From positions 1 through 64,000 of the forward strand of contig DASRRH010000010.1 of NCBI GenBank assembly GCA_035695825.1: a DNA stretch of 64,000 nucleotides, given 5' to 3'. Below the pieces are notes generated by a model, which saw nothing but the letters and a program-made list of their open reading frames with translations, searched no databases and was not told where the DNA came from. Positions 1 through 8,096 of this stretch are shown here, in pieces. This DNA is from JAKEFM01 sp035695825 (lineage in GTDB: Bacteria > Planctomycetota > UBA1135 > JAKEFM01). The first letter of the stretch is position 1; every line of letters starts with the position of its first letter. A program made the translations under genes and the position numbers.

Positions 1-2775
1 GCGCTGCTCGCTCAGGCGCGCCTCCCCGAGGGAGGCCTGGACGGACTCGAGCTCCCTCGTCCGCTCCTCGGCCCGCGCGCGCGCCTCCCGCGCGTGCGCG
101 CGCGCCTCCGACTCGCGGGCGGCGAGGAGGGCGCCTCTTGCCTCGAGGTCCCCCCGCGCGGCGCGCGCGGCCTCGGCGCGGCGCGCGCACTCCGCCGCCT
201 CGGCGGCGGAGCGTTCGCCGCGCCCGCGAGCCTCCTCGATCTCCCCGAGGGCGCGCTCCCGGTCCCCGCGCGTCTGCGCGAGGGAGAGGCGCGCGGCCTC
301 GACGCGGGCGGCGAGGGCGCGGCCCAGCTCCGCCTCGCGCGCGACGGAGACGCGCGCGTCGTTCTCCGCCCGGGTCGCCCCCTCCCGCTCCCGATCCCGC
401 TCCCGACGCTCCCCCTCCGCGCGGCGCGAGGCATCCTCGAGCGAGGCGATCGCCGTCTCGCAGCCGGCCGTCTCCCGCGCGGCCTCCTCCAGCGTCCGCG
501 CGAGGTCCTCGGCCTCCGCACGCAGCGCCCCGACCTCCTCGGCGATCGCCGCCCGCTCGCGCTCGATCTCCTCCCGCCGCCGGCGGCCCGCCTCCCGGCG
601 GGCCTCCAGGCCGGCGACCTCGCGGTGCGCCTCCGTGGCGAGCCCGATCAGGCGCTCGACGTTCTCCCGTTCCCGCCGCAGCTCCTCGCGGGCCTCGCGC
701 TCCGGGCGTCGCAAGTCCTCGAGGCGCGCGGAAGAGCCGCGGAGCGTCTCTTCGAGGCCCTCGCGCGCCGCGCGGCGGACGAGGAGGGCGCCCCCCTTGG
801 CGGCTCCGCCCGACACGAAGCCGCGCCCGGCGATCTCCCCCGCGCGCGTCACGAACCGGAGATGGGGATGCGCGGAGGCGAGGCGGATCGCGTCCTCGAA
901 GGAGCGGGCGAGGAAGACGTCGTCGAGGACCGGCTCGAGGAGGCGCGCGACCGAGGGGTCGGCCTCGACGAGCTCGAGCAGGCGCCCCTCGACCCCCTCC
1001 TCGCGCATCCGAGGCGGCGCCGGCGGTCGGTCGATCCATCCGGGGACGGCCATCGTCGCGCGGCCCTCCCCCCGGTCCCGGAGCCACTCGATCGCCTTCG
1101 CCGCCGCCTCCGGGCGCTCGGCGAGGATGGACTGGACGAGCGCTCCGAGCGCCGCCTCGAGGGCGGGAGCGAGGGAGGCTCCGACCCGGAGTCGGTCGGC
1201 GAGGAGCCCCGAGAGTCCCGGGAGCGGGGCGCCTAGGAGGGCGCGCGCCCCTTCCTCGACCCCCTCCCCCGCCTCCTCGAGCGCCTGGAGCGTCTCGAGG
1301 CGGGCGACCTCCGCCGCCCGCTCCGACTCCGCGGAGCGGACCGCTTCCTCGCACGCGAGGAGGGCCTTCTCGAGGTCCCGCACGCGCGACCCTGCGCTCT
1401 CGCGTCCCGAGGCGAGCGCGCGGCTCCTCGCCTCCGCCCCGGCGGCGGCGCCTTCGAGGTCGTCCCCCTCGTTCGCGGCCTCGCGCGCTGCGGCGGCGAG
1501 CTCTTCCTCGCGGGCGAGCGCCCGGGTGAGGCGGGCCTCCGACGCGCGCCGGTTCGCCTCGGCCTCCGCGAGCCGGTTCCGGGCCCCTGCGCGCGCGTGC
1601 ATCGCCTGGAGCAGCCGCTCGCCCGCTTCCGCGCAGCAGGCTTCCGCCTCCCGGAGGCGCCCTCCGACCTCGCGGAGCCTCCCCTCCGTCGCGGCGAGCG
1701 CCGCCGCGGCCGCCTCGCGCCGGAAGGCCCCCGCGCTCTCCTCCGAGGCGAGGGAGGTCTCCTCTTCCTCGAGCGCCCGCACGCGCTCGTCGACCTCCTC
1801 GAGCCCCTTCGAGGCGGCGAGCGCCGCTCGCTCCGCCTCCTCCCCCCGCTCCCGGGCCGCCGCGGACCTCTCGAGGTCGACCTTCTCCTCCCCGCGCAGT
1901 CGTCCGGCCTCCCCGCCGATGCGGGAGGCCTCGGCGGAGGCTTCCTCGGCCTCCTTCTCTCGCGCGCGCGCCTCCGCCTCCGCGTCGGCGCGGAAGGTCC
2001 GGCACGCCTGCGCGCGCGCCTCGAGGTCCTCGAGGGCGGAGCGCGCCGCGGCAAGATCCTCCCCCGACCGCGCCCGGCGGTGGAGGGCGAAGGCGACGCG
2101 CTTCTCCCGGAGCGCCTTCACCTGCTCCTCGTAGCGGCGCGCCTTCCCCGCCTGGACGCGGAGGGAGCGCACCCGCGTCTCGAGCTCGCCAAGGAGGTCG
2201 GCGAGCCGGGCGAGGTCGAGCTCGACCTGCTCGATCCGCCGCAGCGACTCGCGCCTCCGCGCGCGGAAGCGCGAGATCCCGGCGGCTTCCTCGAAGACGG
2301 AGCGCCGGGCCGCCGGGTCCGCCGAGAGGAGCGCGTCGATCCGACCCTGCTCCATCGCGGAGTAGCCCCGCACGCCGAGCCCGGTGTCGAAGAGGAAGTC
2401 GCGGACGTCCTTCAGCCGGACCGCGCGCCCGTTCAGGAGGTACTCGCTCTCCCCCGTCCGGAAGAGCCGCCGCGTGACCGAAGCCTCCGACCGGCCCTCC
2501 GGCAGTCGTCCCGCCTCGTCCTCGAAGAGGACCGTGACCTCGGCCGCGCCGAGCGGCGCTCGCCCCTCCGTCCCCTTGAACAGGACGTCGGCCATCTCCT
2601 CCCCGCGCAGCGCCGCGGGGCGCTGTTCCCCGAGGACCCACCGGACCGCGTCGATCACGTTGCTCTTGCCGCAGCCGTTCGGCCCGACGAGGCCGATCAG
2701 GCCGGGACCGAACGCGAACTCCGCGCGCTCCGCGAAGGACTTGAAACCGAGGAGGTCGAGGCGCTTCAGGCGCAT
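1..2775 (-). CDS. smc: Chromosome segregation ATPase SMC, 3' end beyond the window
   Basis: The first 925 residues of SMC, the long coiled-coil ATPase that compacts and segregates the chromosome with ScpA/ScpB. The N-terminal head has Walker A GPNGCGKSN at residues 31-39 after the typical MRLKRLDLLGFKSF opening. An alanine/arginine/glutamate-rich coiled coil follows from about residue 170. The globular hinge lies at about 515-660 and includes the GxSGGxxxGG-type stretch. The return coil runs off the window, so the signature motif and Walker B of the C-terminal head are not visible. ATG at 2775 lies 3 nt after the stop of the upstream NrdD-like gene, so the two are probably cotranscribed. The frame is open to position 1 with no interruption. 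Identification is firm. Confidence 0.95.
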   Translation of the reverse strand, partial: MRLKRLDLLGFKSFAERAEFAFGPGLIGLVGPNGCGKSNVIDAVRWVLGEQRPAALRGEEMADVLFKGTEGRAPLGAAEVTVLFEDEAGRLPEGRSEASVTRRLFRTGESEYLLNGRAVRLKDVRDFLFDTGLGVRGYSAMEQGRIDALLSADPAARRSVFEEAAGISRFRARRRESLRRIEQVELDLARLADLLGELETRVRSLRVQAGKARRYEEQVKALREKRVAFALHRRARSGEDLAAARSALEDLEARAQACRTFRADAEAEARAREKEAEEASAEASRIGGEAGRLRGEEKVDLERSAAARERGEEAERAALAASKGLEEVDERVRALEEEETSLASEESAGAFRREAAAAALAATEGRLREVGGRLREAEACCAEAGERLLQAMHARAGARNRLAEAEANRRASEARLTRALAREEELAAAAREAANEGDDLEGAAAGAEARSRALASGRESAGSRVRDLEKALLACEEAVRSAESERAAEVARLETLQALEEAGEGVEEGARALLGAPLPGLSGLLADRLRVGASLAPALEAALGALVQSILAERPEAAAKAIEWLRDRGEGRATMAVPGWIDRPPAPPRMREEGVEGRLLELVEADPSVARLLEPVLDDVFLARSFEDAIRLASAHPHLRFVTRAGEIAGRGFVSGGAAKGGALLVRRAAREGLEETLRGSSARLEDLRRPEREAREELRRERENVERLIGLATEAHREVAGLEARREAGRRRREEIERERAAIAEEVGALRAEAEDLARTLEEAARETAGCETAIASLEDASRRAEGERRERDREREGATRAENDARVSVAREAELGRALAARVEAARLSLAQTRGDRERALGEIEEARGRGERSAAEAAECARRAEAARAARGDLEARGALLAARESEARAHAREARARAEERTRELESVQASLGEARLSEQR

Positions 2776-2778
2776 GTC

Positions 2779-4725
2779 CTAGGGTCCGCCCGTGGCGCGC
2801 AGGGGCCCGCGCCCGGAGAGGACCGCGTCGGGCTCCCGCCGGGCGCGGTCGAATTCCTCGAGGAAGCGAGCGGGCGTCCCTCCACGCCCGTCCGGGTACG
2901 GGACCGCCCCCGAGGGGAGCGCCGAGGCGAGGAGCCCCGCGCCCGCCCCGGGGGAGGGCCCCGGGACCGTCCATCCGTCTCCGTAACGCACCCCCTCCGG
3001 GGAGACGAACTCCGCCGAGGCGGGATAGTCCTGCGCGTCGAGCCTCTCGAAGCGGGCGCGGGAGACGCCCGCGGGGGAGAGCTCGAGGAAGACCGAGATC
3101 CCCCTCTCCTTCCCCTTCGCCCGCGCGCCGTCGGCGATCGCCCCGACGAGGGTGCGCGCGAGCCGCGGATCGAACTCCCCCCCGCTCGCGTAGCGGACGC
3201 ACTCGACCAACCCCGTCACGCCGAGCGCGAAGGCCGGGCGCCCCGGCGGCAGGGCTTGCCCCCGCACGGGGGCGGTCGCGGCGAGAAAGTCGCGCGCCGC
3301 GACCGCGGCCTCGACGGCCGCGTCGAGGAGGGCGAAGGCCTCCTCGAGGATTCCCCCTTCGTTCCACCGGCCCGCCCGGTAGGCGAGGCGCGGGAGGTTC
3401 AAGACCGCCGCGGTCGTCCCGAGGACGACCGGCATCCGCTCCTCCTCGCCGAACCTGCGGACCGCGCGCGCCGCGAACCGCTCCTCCGGGGAACTCCAGG
3501 CGAGCAGGATCCTCGGCGCGAGCGCGGCGGGGGGCGCCCCCTCTCCCTCGGCGGGCCAGGGCGCGTCGCGGCGGAGGACGAAGACCGGCAGCGGAGGGGG
3601 CAAGCCGAGCGCCGCCTCGAGGAGCGCCCGTCCGAAGCCTTCCGCCGGATCCGCGACGTGGAGGGCGACCTCCCCCCGGGCCGCCGCCGCGACCTGCCCC
3701 ACGGTGACGAGGAGGGCCCGGGCGACGGGCGGCCGCTCCGCCTCGGGGAGGGGGCCGAAAAACTCTTCGAGATCCTCCAGCGCGACCGCGCCGGAGACGG
3801 CGCGGAGCGCCTCGCCGAGGAGGAAGCCGAGGTCCTCGACCCGAGCAAGCGGCGTCGAGGGGCGGGGGCGCGTGCCGAGGGAGGCGAACGCCCCTTCCGC
3901 CACGGCGGTAGCGAGGAGCCCCGCCCCGCCGAAGCGGTGCGGGGAGGCCGCCCCCTCGAGGTGGAGGTCCCCCGCGAGGTGGCGGTCCACGGCGGCGGCG
4001 GGGAAGACCTCCTCGAGGGCGAAGCGGCCGAGGACGGAGGCCGCGACCGTGCGCTCCGCCTCTCCCCCCGGGGCGCGGAGGACCCCGTCGTCGCTCGAGA
4101 AGCCCGTCCGGAGGAACTGCGCGAGGTCGTACTTCGGCACCCCGACGAGGGTCTGGCGGCGGAGCTTCGCGCCGAGGCCGAGCGAGAAGAGCTCGTTGTC
4201 GACGAGCTCGCGCACGAGGGCGGTCGAGATCCGCGTGAGACCGGAGGCAAAGACGCGGTCCTCGACGCGCGAGGCGACGGTCTCCGCGACCTCCCGCGGG
4301 AGGTCGGCCTCGATCATCAGGGCGGCGACGATCTTCCCCTTGCTCCAGCGTTCGAGGGCCTTCCCCGTCGGCGGGTGGACGGCCGGGGCGGCCCCCGGGC
4401 GCGCCTCCCCCTCCTTCCGCACCGCGAGCGCATCCCGGACCTGGGCGCGCTTGTCGCGGTAGAGGATGTAGGCCTTCGCGACGGCGCCGTGCCCCGTCTC
4501 CATCAGGACCCGCTCGACCAGGTCCTGGATCTCCTCGATGTGGGGGGAGGTCGCGACGGGACGGCGGGAGAGGGCGAGGACGACGACCTCGGAGAGCTCG
4601 GTGGCGAGGCGCCGGTCCTCCCCTCCCGTCGCGCGGATCGCCTTGAAGATAGCCTCTCCGATCTTCCGGGCGTCGAAGGGGACCTCCCGGCCGTCGCGCT
4701 TGCGGACTCGCTTCGGGGCACTCAC
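2779..4725 (-). CDS. ATP-cone / class III ribonucleotide reductase (NrdD)-like protein without a glycyl-radical domain
   Basis: A 648-aa protein related to anaerobic ribonucleotide reductase. Residues 4-91 are a clear ATP-cone (KRDGREVPFDARKI to YRDKRAQVR). A second cone-like segment with LVRELVDNEL and LGVPKYDL-type motifs follows (about 118-195), as in archaeal and Thermotoga NrdD. The barrel region then matches NrdD up to the ARFERLDAQDYP stretch. NrdD normally continues about 100 or more residues to a zinc site and a C-terminal glycyl-radical motif. Here the chain ends soon after, with no RVxGY-like motif and only one visible Cys near the C-terminus (VECVRY). It may therefore be a nucleotide-sensing or inactive paralogue. 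GTG at 4725 overlaps the nrdR stop (GTGA), so it is translationally coupled to the NrdR repressor. An alternative is a highly divergent active enzyme. Confidence 0.75.
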   Translation of the reverse strand: MSAPKRVRKRDGREVPFDARKIGEAIFKAIRATGGEDRRLATELSEVVVLALSRRPVATSPHIEEIQDLVERVLMETGHGAVAKAYILYRDKRAQVRDALAVRKEGEARPGAAPAVHPPTGKALERWSKGKIVAALMIEADLPREVAETVASRVEDRVFASGLTRISTALVRELVDNELFSLGLGAKLRRQTLVGVPKYDLAQFLRTGFSSDDGVLRAPGGEAERTVAASVLGRFALEEVFPAAAVDRHLAGDLHLEGAASPHRFGGAGLLATAVAEGAFASLGTRPRPSTPLARVEDLGFLLGEALRAVSGAVALEDLEEFFGPLPEAERPPVARALLVTVGQVAAAARGEVALHVADPAEGFGRALLEAALGLPPPLPVFVLRRDAPWPAEGEGAPPAALAPRILLAWSSPEERFAARAVRRFGEEERMPVVLGTTAAVLNLPRLAYRAGRWNEGGILEEAFALLDAAVEAAVAARDFLAATAPVRGQALPPGRPAFALGVTGLVECVRYASGGEFDPRLARTLVGAIADGARAKGKERGISVFLELSPAGVSRARFERLDAQDYPASAEFVSPEGVRYGDGWTVPGPSPGAGAGLLASALPSGAVPYPDGRGGTPARFLEEFDRARREPDAVLSGRGPLRATGGP

Positions 4726-5180
4726 GGGCGCCGTTCGAGCATCGGGCGCAGCTCCTGGAGGAACTGCGTGACGTCCTTGAACTCCCGGTAGACGGAGGCG
4801 AAGCGCACGTACGCGACCTGGTCGAGGGTGCGCAGTTCCTGCATGACGAGGTCCCCGATGAAGGAGGTCGGGACCTCGCGGTCGAACCTCTCCGAGCAGG
4901 CGCGCTCGATCCGGGTCACGATCTCCTCGAGCTTCTCCTCGCTCACGGGACGCTTCTCGCACGCCCGGCGCAAGCCCGCCAGGATCTTCCCCCGGTCGAA
5001 CGGCTCCCGCCGGCCGTCCTTCTTGACGACCCGGAGGGGGGACTCTTCCAGCCGCTCGTAGGTGGTGTAGCGGCGGGAGCACTCGAGGCACTCCCGCCGC
5101 CGGCGGATGGCGAATCCGTCGTTCGACGCGCGCGAGTCGATGACGCGGTCGTTGTCCTGCTTGCAGAAGGGACAGCGCAC
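4722..5180 (-). CDS. nrdR: Transcriptional repressor NrdR
   Basis: A 152-aa protein of normal family length. NrdR represses ribonucleotide reductase genes in response to ATP/dATP. A zinc ribbon occupies the first 34 residues (MRCPFCK at the start, CLEC later), followed by the RRRREC and RRYTTYER signatures and an ATP-cone starting around KKDGRREPFDRGKI. The C-terminal part contains LDQVAYVRFASVYREFKD, typical of the family. GTG at 5180 is chosen because the zinc ribbon begins immediately. It is the first gene of an nrdR, NrdD-like, smc run. A candidate sigma-70 promoter lies 30-58 nt upstream. No canonical NrdR-box palindrome was recognised there. Confidence 0.96.
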   Translation of the reverse strand: MRCPFCKQDNDRVIDSRASNDGFAIRRRRECLECSRRYTTYERLEESPLRVVKKDGRREPFDRGKILAGLRRACEKRPVSEEKLEEIVTRIERACSERFDREVPTSFIGDLVMQELRTLDQVAYVRFASVYREFKDVTQFLQELRPMLERRP

Positions 5181-5209
5181 GCGGAAAGGGCCCGGGAAGG
5201 GGGGGAACC

Positions 5210-5238
5210 CCGATAAAGCACCCGCCGGGGGGTGTCAA
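5210..5238 (-). promoter_or_regulatory. Candidate sigma-70-type promoter of nrdR
   Basis: On the minus strand a perfect TTGACA (5233-5238) is followed by a 17-nt spacer and TATCGG (5210-5215). The -35 is consensus and the -10 matches three of six bases. It lies 30 nt upstream of the nrdR GTG start, in the only gap between nrdR and yidC. This is a prediction from sequence pattern only. Confidence 0.4.
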
Positions 5239-5260
5239 ACCAAAACCGCCGCGCGGGCCG

Positions 5261-7024
5261 CTACCCCGTCGGGGAGGGGGAGCGGACGGGAAGACCCGCC
5301 TGCCGGCGGATGATCTTCGACTCGACGATCCCGAGCGAACTCGAGGCGAGCCAGTAGAGGGAGAGGCCGGCGGCGTAGTTGTAGAACATGAACCCGAAGA
5401 GGAAGGGCATGAACTGGAGGACCTTCATCTGCGCGGCTTGCTGCGGGTCGGCGGGCTTCGGGGCCATCCGCTGCTGGAGCCACCAGACGACCATCATCGC
5501 GAGCGGAAGCAGGTTGAGGTGCGTCCATCCGAGGAAGGGGATCGCGCTCCCGAAGGAGAGCGTCTGGTCGGGGCGGGAGAGGTCCTCGATCCATAGGAAG
5601 GGGGCGTGGCGGAGCTCGTAGGAGACGCGCAGCGCGGAGAAGAGGCCCCACCAGACCGGGAGCTGGAAGAACATCGTGAGGCATCCGAAGGCGGGGAACC
5701 GCAGCCCGTGCTCGCGGAAGAGCTGCCCCTGCGCCTGCTGGAGCTTCCGGAAGTCGTTCTTGTACTTGCGCTTGATCTCCTCGACCTGGGGCTGGAGCTT
5801 GCGCGCCCGCTCCTGAAAGCGGGCCATGGCGACCTGCTGGTGGCGGTTGAGGGGGAAGAGCGCGCCCCGGACGACGAGGGTGAGGAGGAGGATCGAGACC
5901 CCCCACGAACCGGTGAGGGAGTGGAAGAGGCCGAGGATCCAGAGGAGGGGCCGGCTGACCCACCCGGCCCAGCCGTAGTCCAACCGGAACGCCCGGTCGT
6001 AGGTCGGCTCGGCGGCGCGGAGGACTCCGGGCCGCTTGGGCCCGACGAAGACCTCGAGGCGCTTCTCCTCGACCTGACCCGCGGGCTGGAGGTGGAAGGA
6101 GAGGCCGCACTCCGCCGCGAGGAGGCGCCAGCGCGCCGTCGGCGGCGCCCCCGGATCGGCGAGCGGGACGGCCCTCGCGAAGGCGAATCGGGCGGGCGGG
6201 AGGGGCCTCGCGAGGGCCGCGAAGTACTTGTTCATCGATCCCCCCCAGGCGATCTCCCCGGCGGGGAAGGGGCGGGGCTCGCCGTTCCCCGTCGGGTTCG
6301 CAACGACGTTTTCCGTCTCGAGGGAGTACCCCTTCCGGCACCCGGCGAGGGCGACCGGATCCTTGTAGAAGGAGTCCCCGTACGGAAAGATCGAGCTCGT
6401 CGGCGAGAAGGCGAGGAGGAGGTCGCGCCCGACCGCATCCGGGTCCTCGTTCGTGACGCGCAGGACGATCTCGAGGGTGAAGGGGTGGGCGCCGGGCCGG
6501 AACTCCTTTTCGAAGGTGAGCCGGTTCGAGAGGGGGCAGCGCGCGAGGAGCGCCCCGTCCGAGGAGAGGAGAGCGAACGCCCAGGGCGCCTGGTCGAGGT
6601 CGAATCCGAGGGAGCCCGCGTGGTCGCGGAGGCCGAACGTCGCCGGGCCCCGCTCGGGCGCGCGCAGGAGCGCGAGCCAATCCTCGACCTTGTCGGACGC
6701 GCGCCGCTCCGAGGCCGCGTCGGGGTAGAAGCGCTTGAGGCGGATCTGCCTCGCGACGGCTCCCCGGCCCGAGAGGTCGATCCGCAACTCGTTCGTCTCG
6801 AAGACGAAGTCCTCGGAGGGGCCGGCGAGGAGGCCCGCGACGCCCGGGACCCTCGGCGCGGGCGCGGACTCCGCGGGAACGCTCCGGGAGGGAGGGGCCT
6901 CCTCCGCCGCGGTGGGCGCGGCGGACGAGGGAGCCGGTCTCCGGGGGGCCGGGAAGAGGATCGCCCAGAGGACGAGGACCGCGACCGAGAGGACGATCGC
7001 GAGGAGGAAGCGCGGCTTGTCCAA
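5261..7024 (-). CDS. yidC: Membrane protein insertase YidC
   Basis: A 587-aa YidC/Oxa1 insertase that inserts and folds inner-membrane proteins with or without SecYEG. Residues 6-23 form the N-terminal membrane anchor. A large periplasmic beta domain typical of diderm YidC follows (about 60-330). The conserved core then begins at SWGVSILLLTLVVRG, whose Arg corresponds to the groove arginine. Further helices follow (FFQLPVWWGLF, LPLAMMVVWWL, FLFGFMFYNYAAGLSLYW). ATG at 7024 follows the phosphoesterase stop by 9 nt. The usual rnpA and yidD partners are not upstream; instead it sits between a phosphoesterase and nrdR. Identification is firm. Confidence 0.97.
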   Translation of the reverse strand: MDKPRFLLAIVLSVAVLVLWAILFPAPRRPAPSSAAPTAAEEAPPSRSVPAESAPAPRVPGVAGLLAGPSEDFVFETNELRIDLSGRGAVARQIRLKRFYPDAASERRASDKVEDWLALLRAPERGPATFGLRDHAGSLGFDLDQAPWAFALLSSDGALLARCPLSNRLTFEKEFRPGAHPFTLEIVLRVTNEDPDAVGRDLLLAFSPTSSIFPYGDSFYKDPVALAGCRKGYSLETENVVANPTGNGEPRPFPAGEIAWGGSMNKYFAALARPLPPARFAFARAVPLADPGAPPTARWRLLAAECGLSFHLQPAGQVEEKRLEVFVGPKRPGVLRAAEPTYDRAFRLDYGWAGWVSRPLLWILGLFHSLTGSWGVSILLLTLVVRGALFPLNRHQQVAMARFQERARKLQPQVEEIKRKYKNDFRKLQQAQGQLFREHGLRFPAFGCLTMFFQLPVWWGLFSALRVSYELRHAPFLWIEDLSRPDQTLSFGSAIPFLGWTHLNLLPLAMMVVWWLQQRMAPKPADPQQAAQMKVLQFMPFLFGFMFYNYAAGLSLYWLASSSLGIVESKIIRRQAGLPVRSPSPTG

Positions 7025-7033
7025 CCGGGGGGC

Positions 7034-7795
7034 CTAGCGCCCCGCGAGGAGCCGGCTCGCGAGGAACTCGGGGAGCACCCCCGTCGCCCGGATCCGCGCG
7101 GCCGCCCTCTCCATGTCGTAGTCGAGGCGCACGAACTCGACGCTCTCCCCGTCGTAGATCGCGTATCCGAGGCGCGGGTCGCCGTCGCGGGGCTGCCCGA
7201 CCGACCCGACGTTGACGAGCGTCTTCCCCTCCTTCGGGAACCGCCAGGGACCCTCGAGCGAGCGCGGGGAGAGGAATCGGCCCTCCTCCGTGAAGATCCC
7301 GGGGACGTGGGAGTGCCCGATCATCGCGACGGGCCGGTCGAACGCCGCGAAGACCGGGGCCATCTTCGCCGCGTTCCTCGCGTCGCGGGGGAGGATGTAC
7401 TCCCGGAGCGGATCGCGCGGGGAACCGTGGGAGTAGAAGGTCCGATCGTCCCGGACGACCTCGGGAAGCTCGCCGATGAACCCCCAGAGCTTGAAGTTCT
7501 CCTCCCGGGATCGCTCGGGGGCGTTGAGCGTCGCCCTCGTCCAGTCGATCGCCGCGCGGGCCTTCGGGTTGAAGTCCTCGGCGTAGTGCATCGCCGCCTG
7601 CTCGTGGTTCCCGAGGATCGTGAAGCGGCAGCGGTCCATGACCCGGGAGAGGCACTCGCGGGGGCTCGCCCCGTAGCCGATCACGTCCCCGAGGCAGACG
7701 ACGTCCTCGATCCGCCGCATGTCGATGTCGGCGAACGCGACGGTCAGCGCTTCAACGTTCGAGTGGACGTCGGAGAGGATCGCCGTCCGGCCCAA
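7034..7795 (-). CDS. Calcineurin-like metallophosphoesterase (YfcE/diadenosine-polyphosphatase-like)
   Basis: A 253-aa cytoplasmic metallophosphoesterase. The five motifs are in order: SDVHSN (8-13), GDVIGYG, GNHEQA, a mid-chain HGSP and C-terminal GHSHVP. They supply the Asp, His and Asn ligands for two metals. These small phosphoesterases act on phosphodiesters or nucleotide substrates; the substrate here cannot be told. The start is TTG at 7795, 3 nt after the Trm112 stop, with GGGAG upstream as ribosome-binding site. No nearer ATG would keep the SDVHSN motif close to the N-terminus. It lies in a Trm112, phosphoesterase, yidC run. Confidence 0.88.
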   Translation of the reverse strand: MGRTAILSDVHSNVEALTVAFADIDMRRIEDVVCLGDVIGYGASPRECLSRVMDRCRFTILGNHEQAAMHYAEDFNPKARAAIDWTRATLNAPERSREENFKLWGFIGELPEVVRDDRTFYSHGSPRDPLREYILPRDARNAAKMAPVFAAFDRPVAMIGHSHVPGIFTEEGRFLSPRSLEGPWRFPKEGKTLVNVGSVGQPRDGDPRLGYAIYDGESVEFVRLDYDMERAAARIRATGVLPEFLASRLLAGR

Positions 7796-7798
7796 GGC

Positions 7799-8008
7799 TC
7801 AGGCGCTCCCTTTCCCCGACGCGCCGCCCTCCGCGCTCCGCTTCGGCGGGGGGCCTCTCTCCGCCTCCTCCTCGAGCATGACGGGGATCTCGTCGCGGAT
7901 CGGGTAGCGCCGCCCGCACTGACCGCACACGAGCCGGTCCCCCTCGAGCGTCACCGCCGTCTTGCAGACGGGGCAGGCGAGGATCCGGAGCAGCTCTTCG
8001 TCGATCAT
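7799..8008 (-). CDS. Trm112/YcaR family zinc-ribbon protein
   Basis: A 69-aa protein beginning MIDEELLRILACPVCK. It has two CxxC-type knuckles (CPVC and CGQC) and the family ending YPIRDEIPVMLEEEA. Bacterial Trm112/YcaR proteins are small zinc-binding factors, and in eukaryotes the homologue activates methyltransferases; the bacterial role is poorly defined. The in-frame upstream extension to 8059 is glycine/proline-rich and unlike the family, so ATG at 8008 is chosen. It is divergent from the plus-strand fusion gene, with an 88-nt gap between them. Confidence 0.92.
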   Translation of the reverse strand: MIDEELLRILACPVCKTAVTLEGDRLVCGQCGRRYPIRDEIPVMLEEEAERGPPPKRSAEGGASGKGSA

Positions 8009-8096
8009 GCGGCCAGGGGGAGGCGGGCGGATTATTCCCGGCCCTCCTCCGCCGGGCAACGTCGGCTCGAACGCGCGCGCGTCCCTCTCCCCTACG

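Noticed and set aside
1597..4791. Plus-strand open frame of 1064 codons
   Set aside because: Fully antisense to smc and the NrdD-like gene; composition is Arg/Glu/Pro/Gly-rich with no domain. A product of GC-rich codons.
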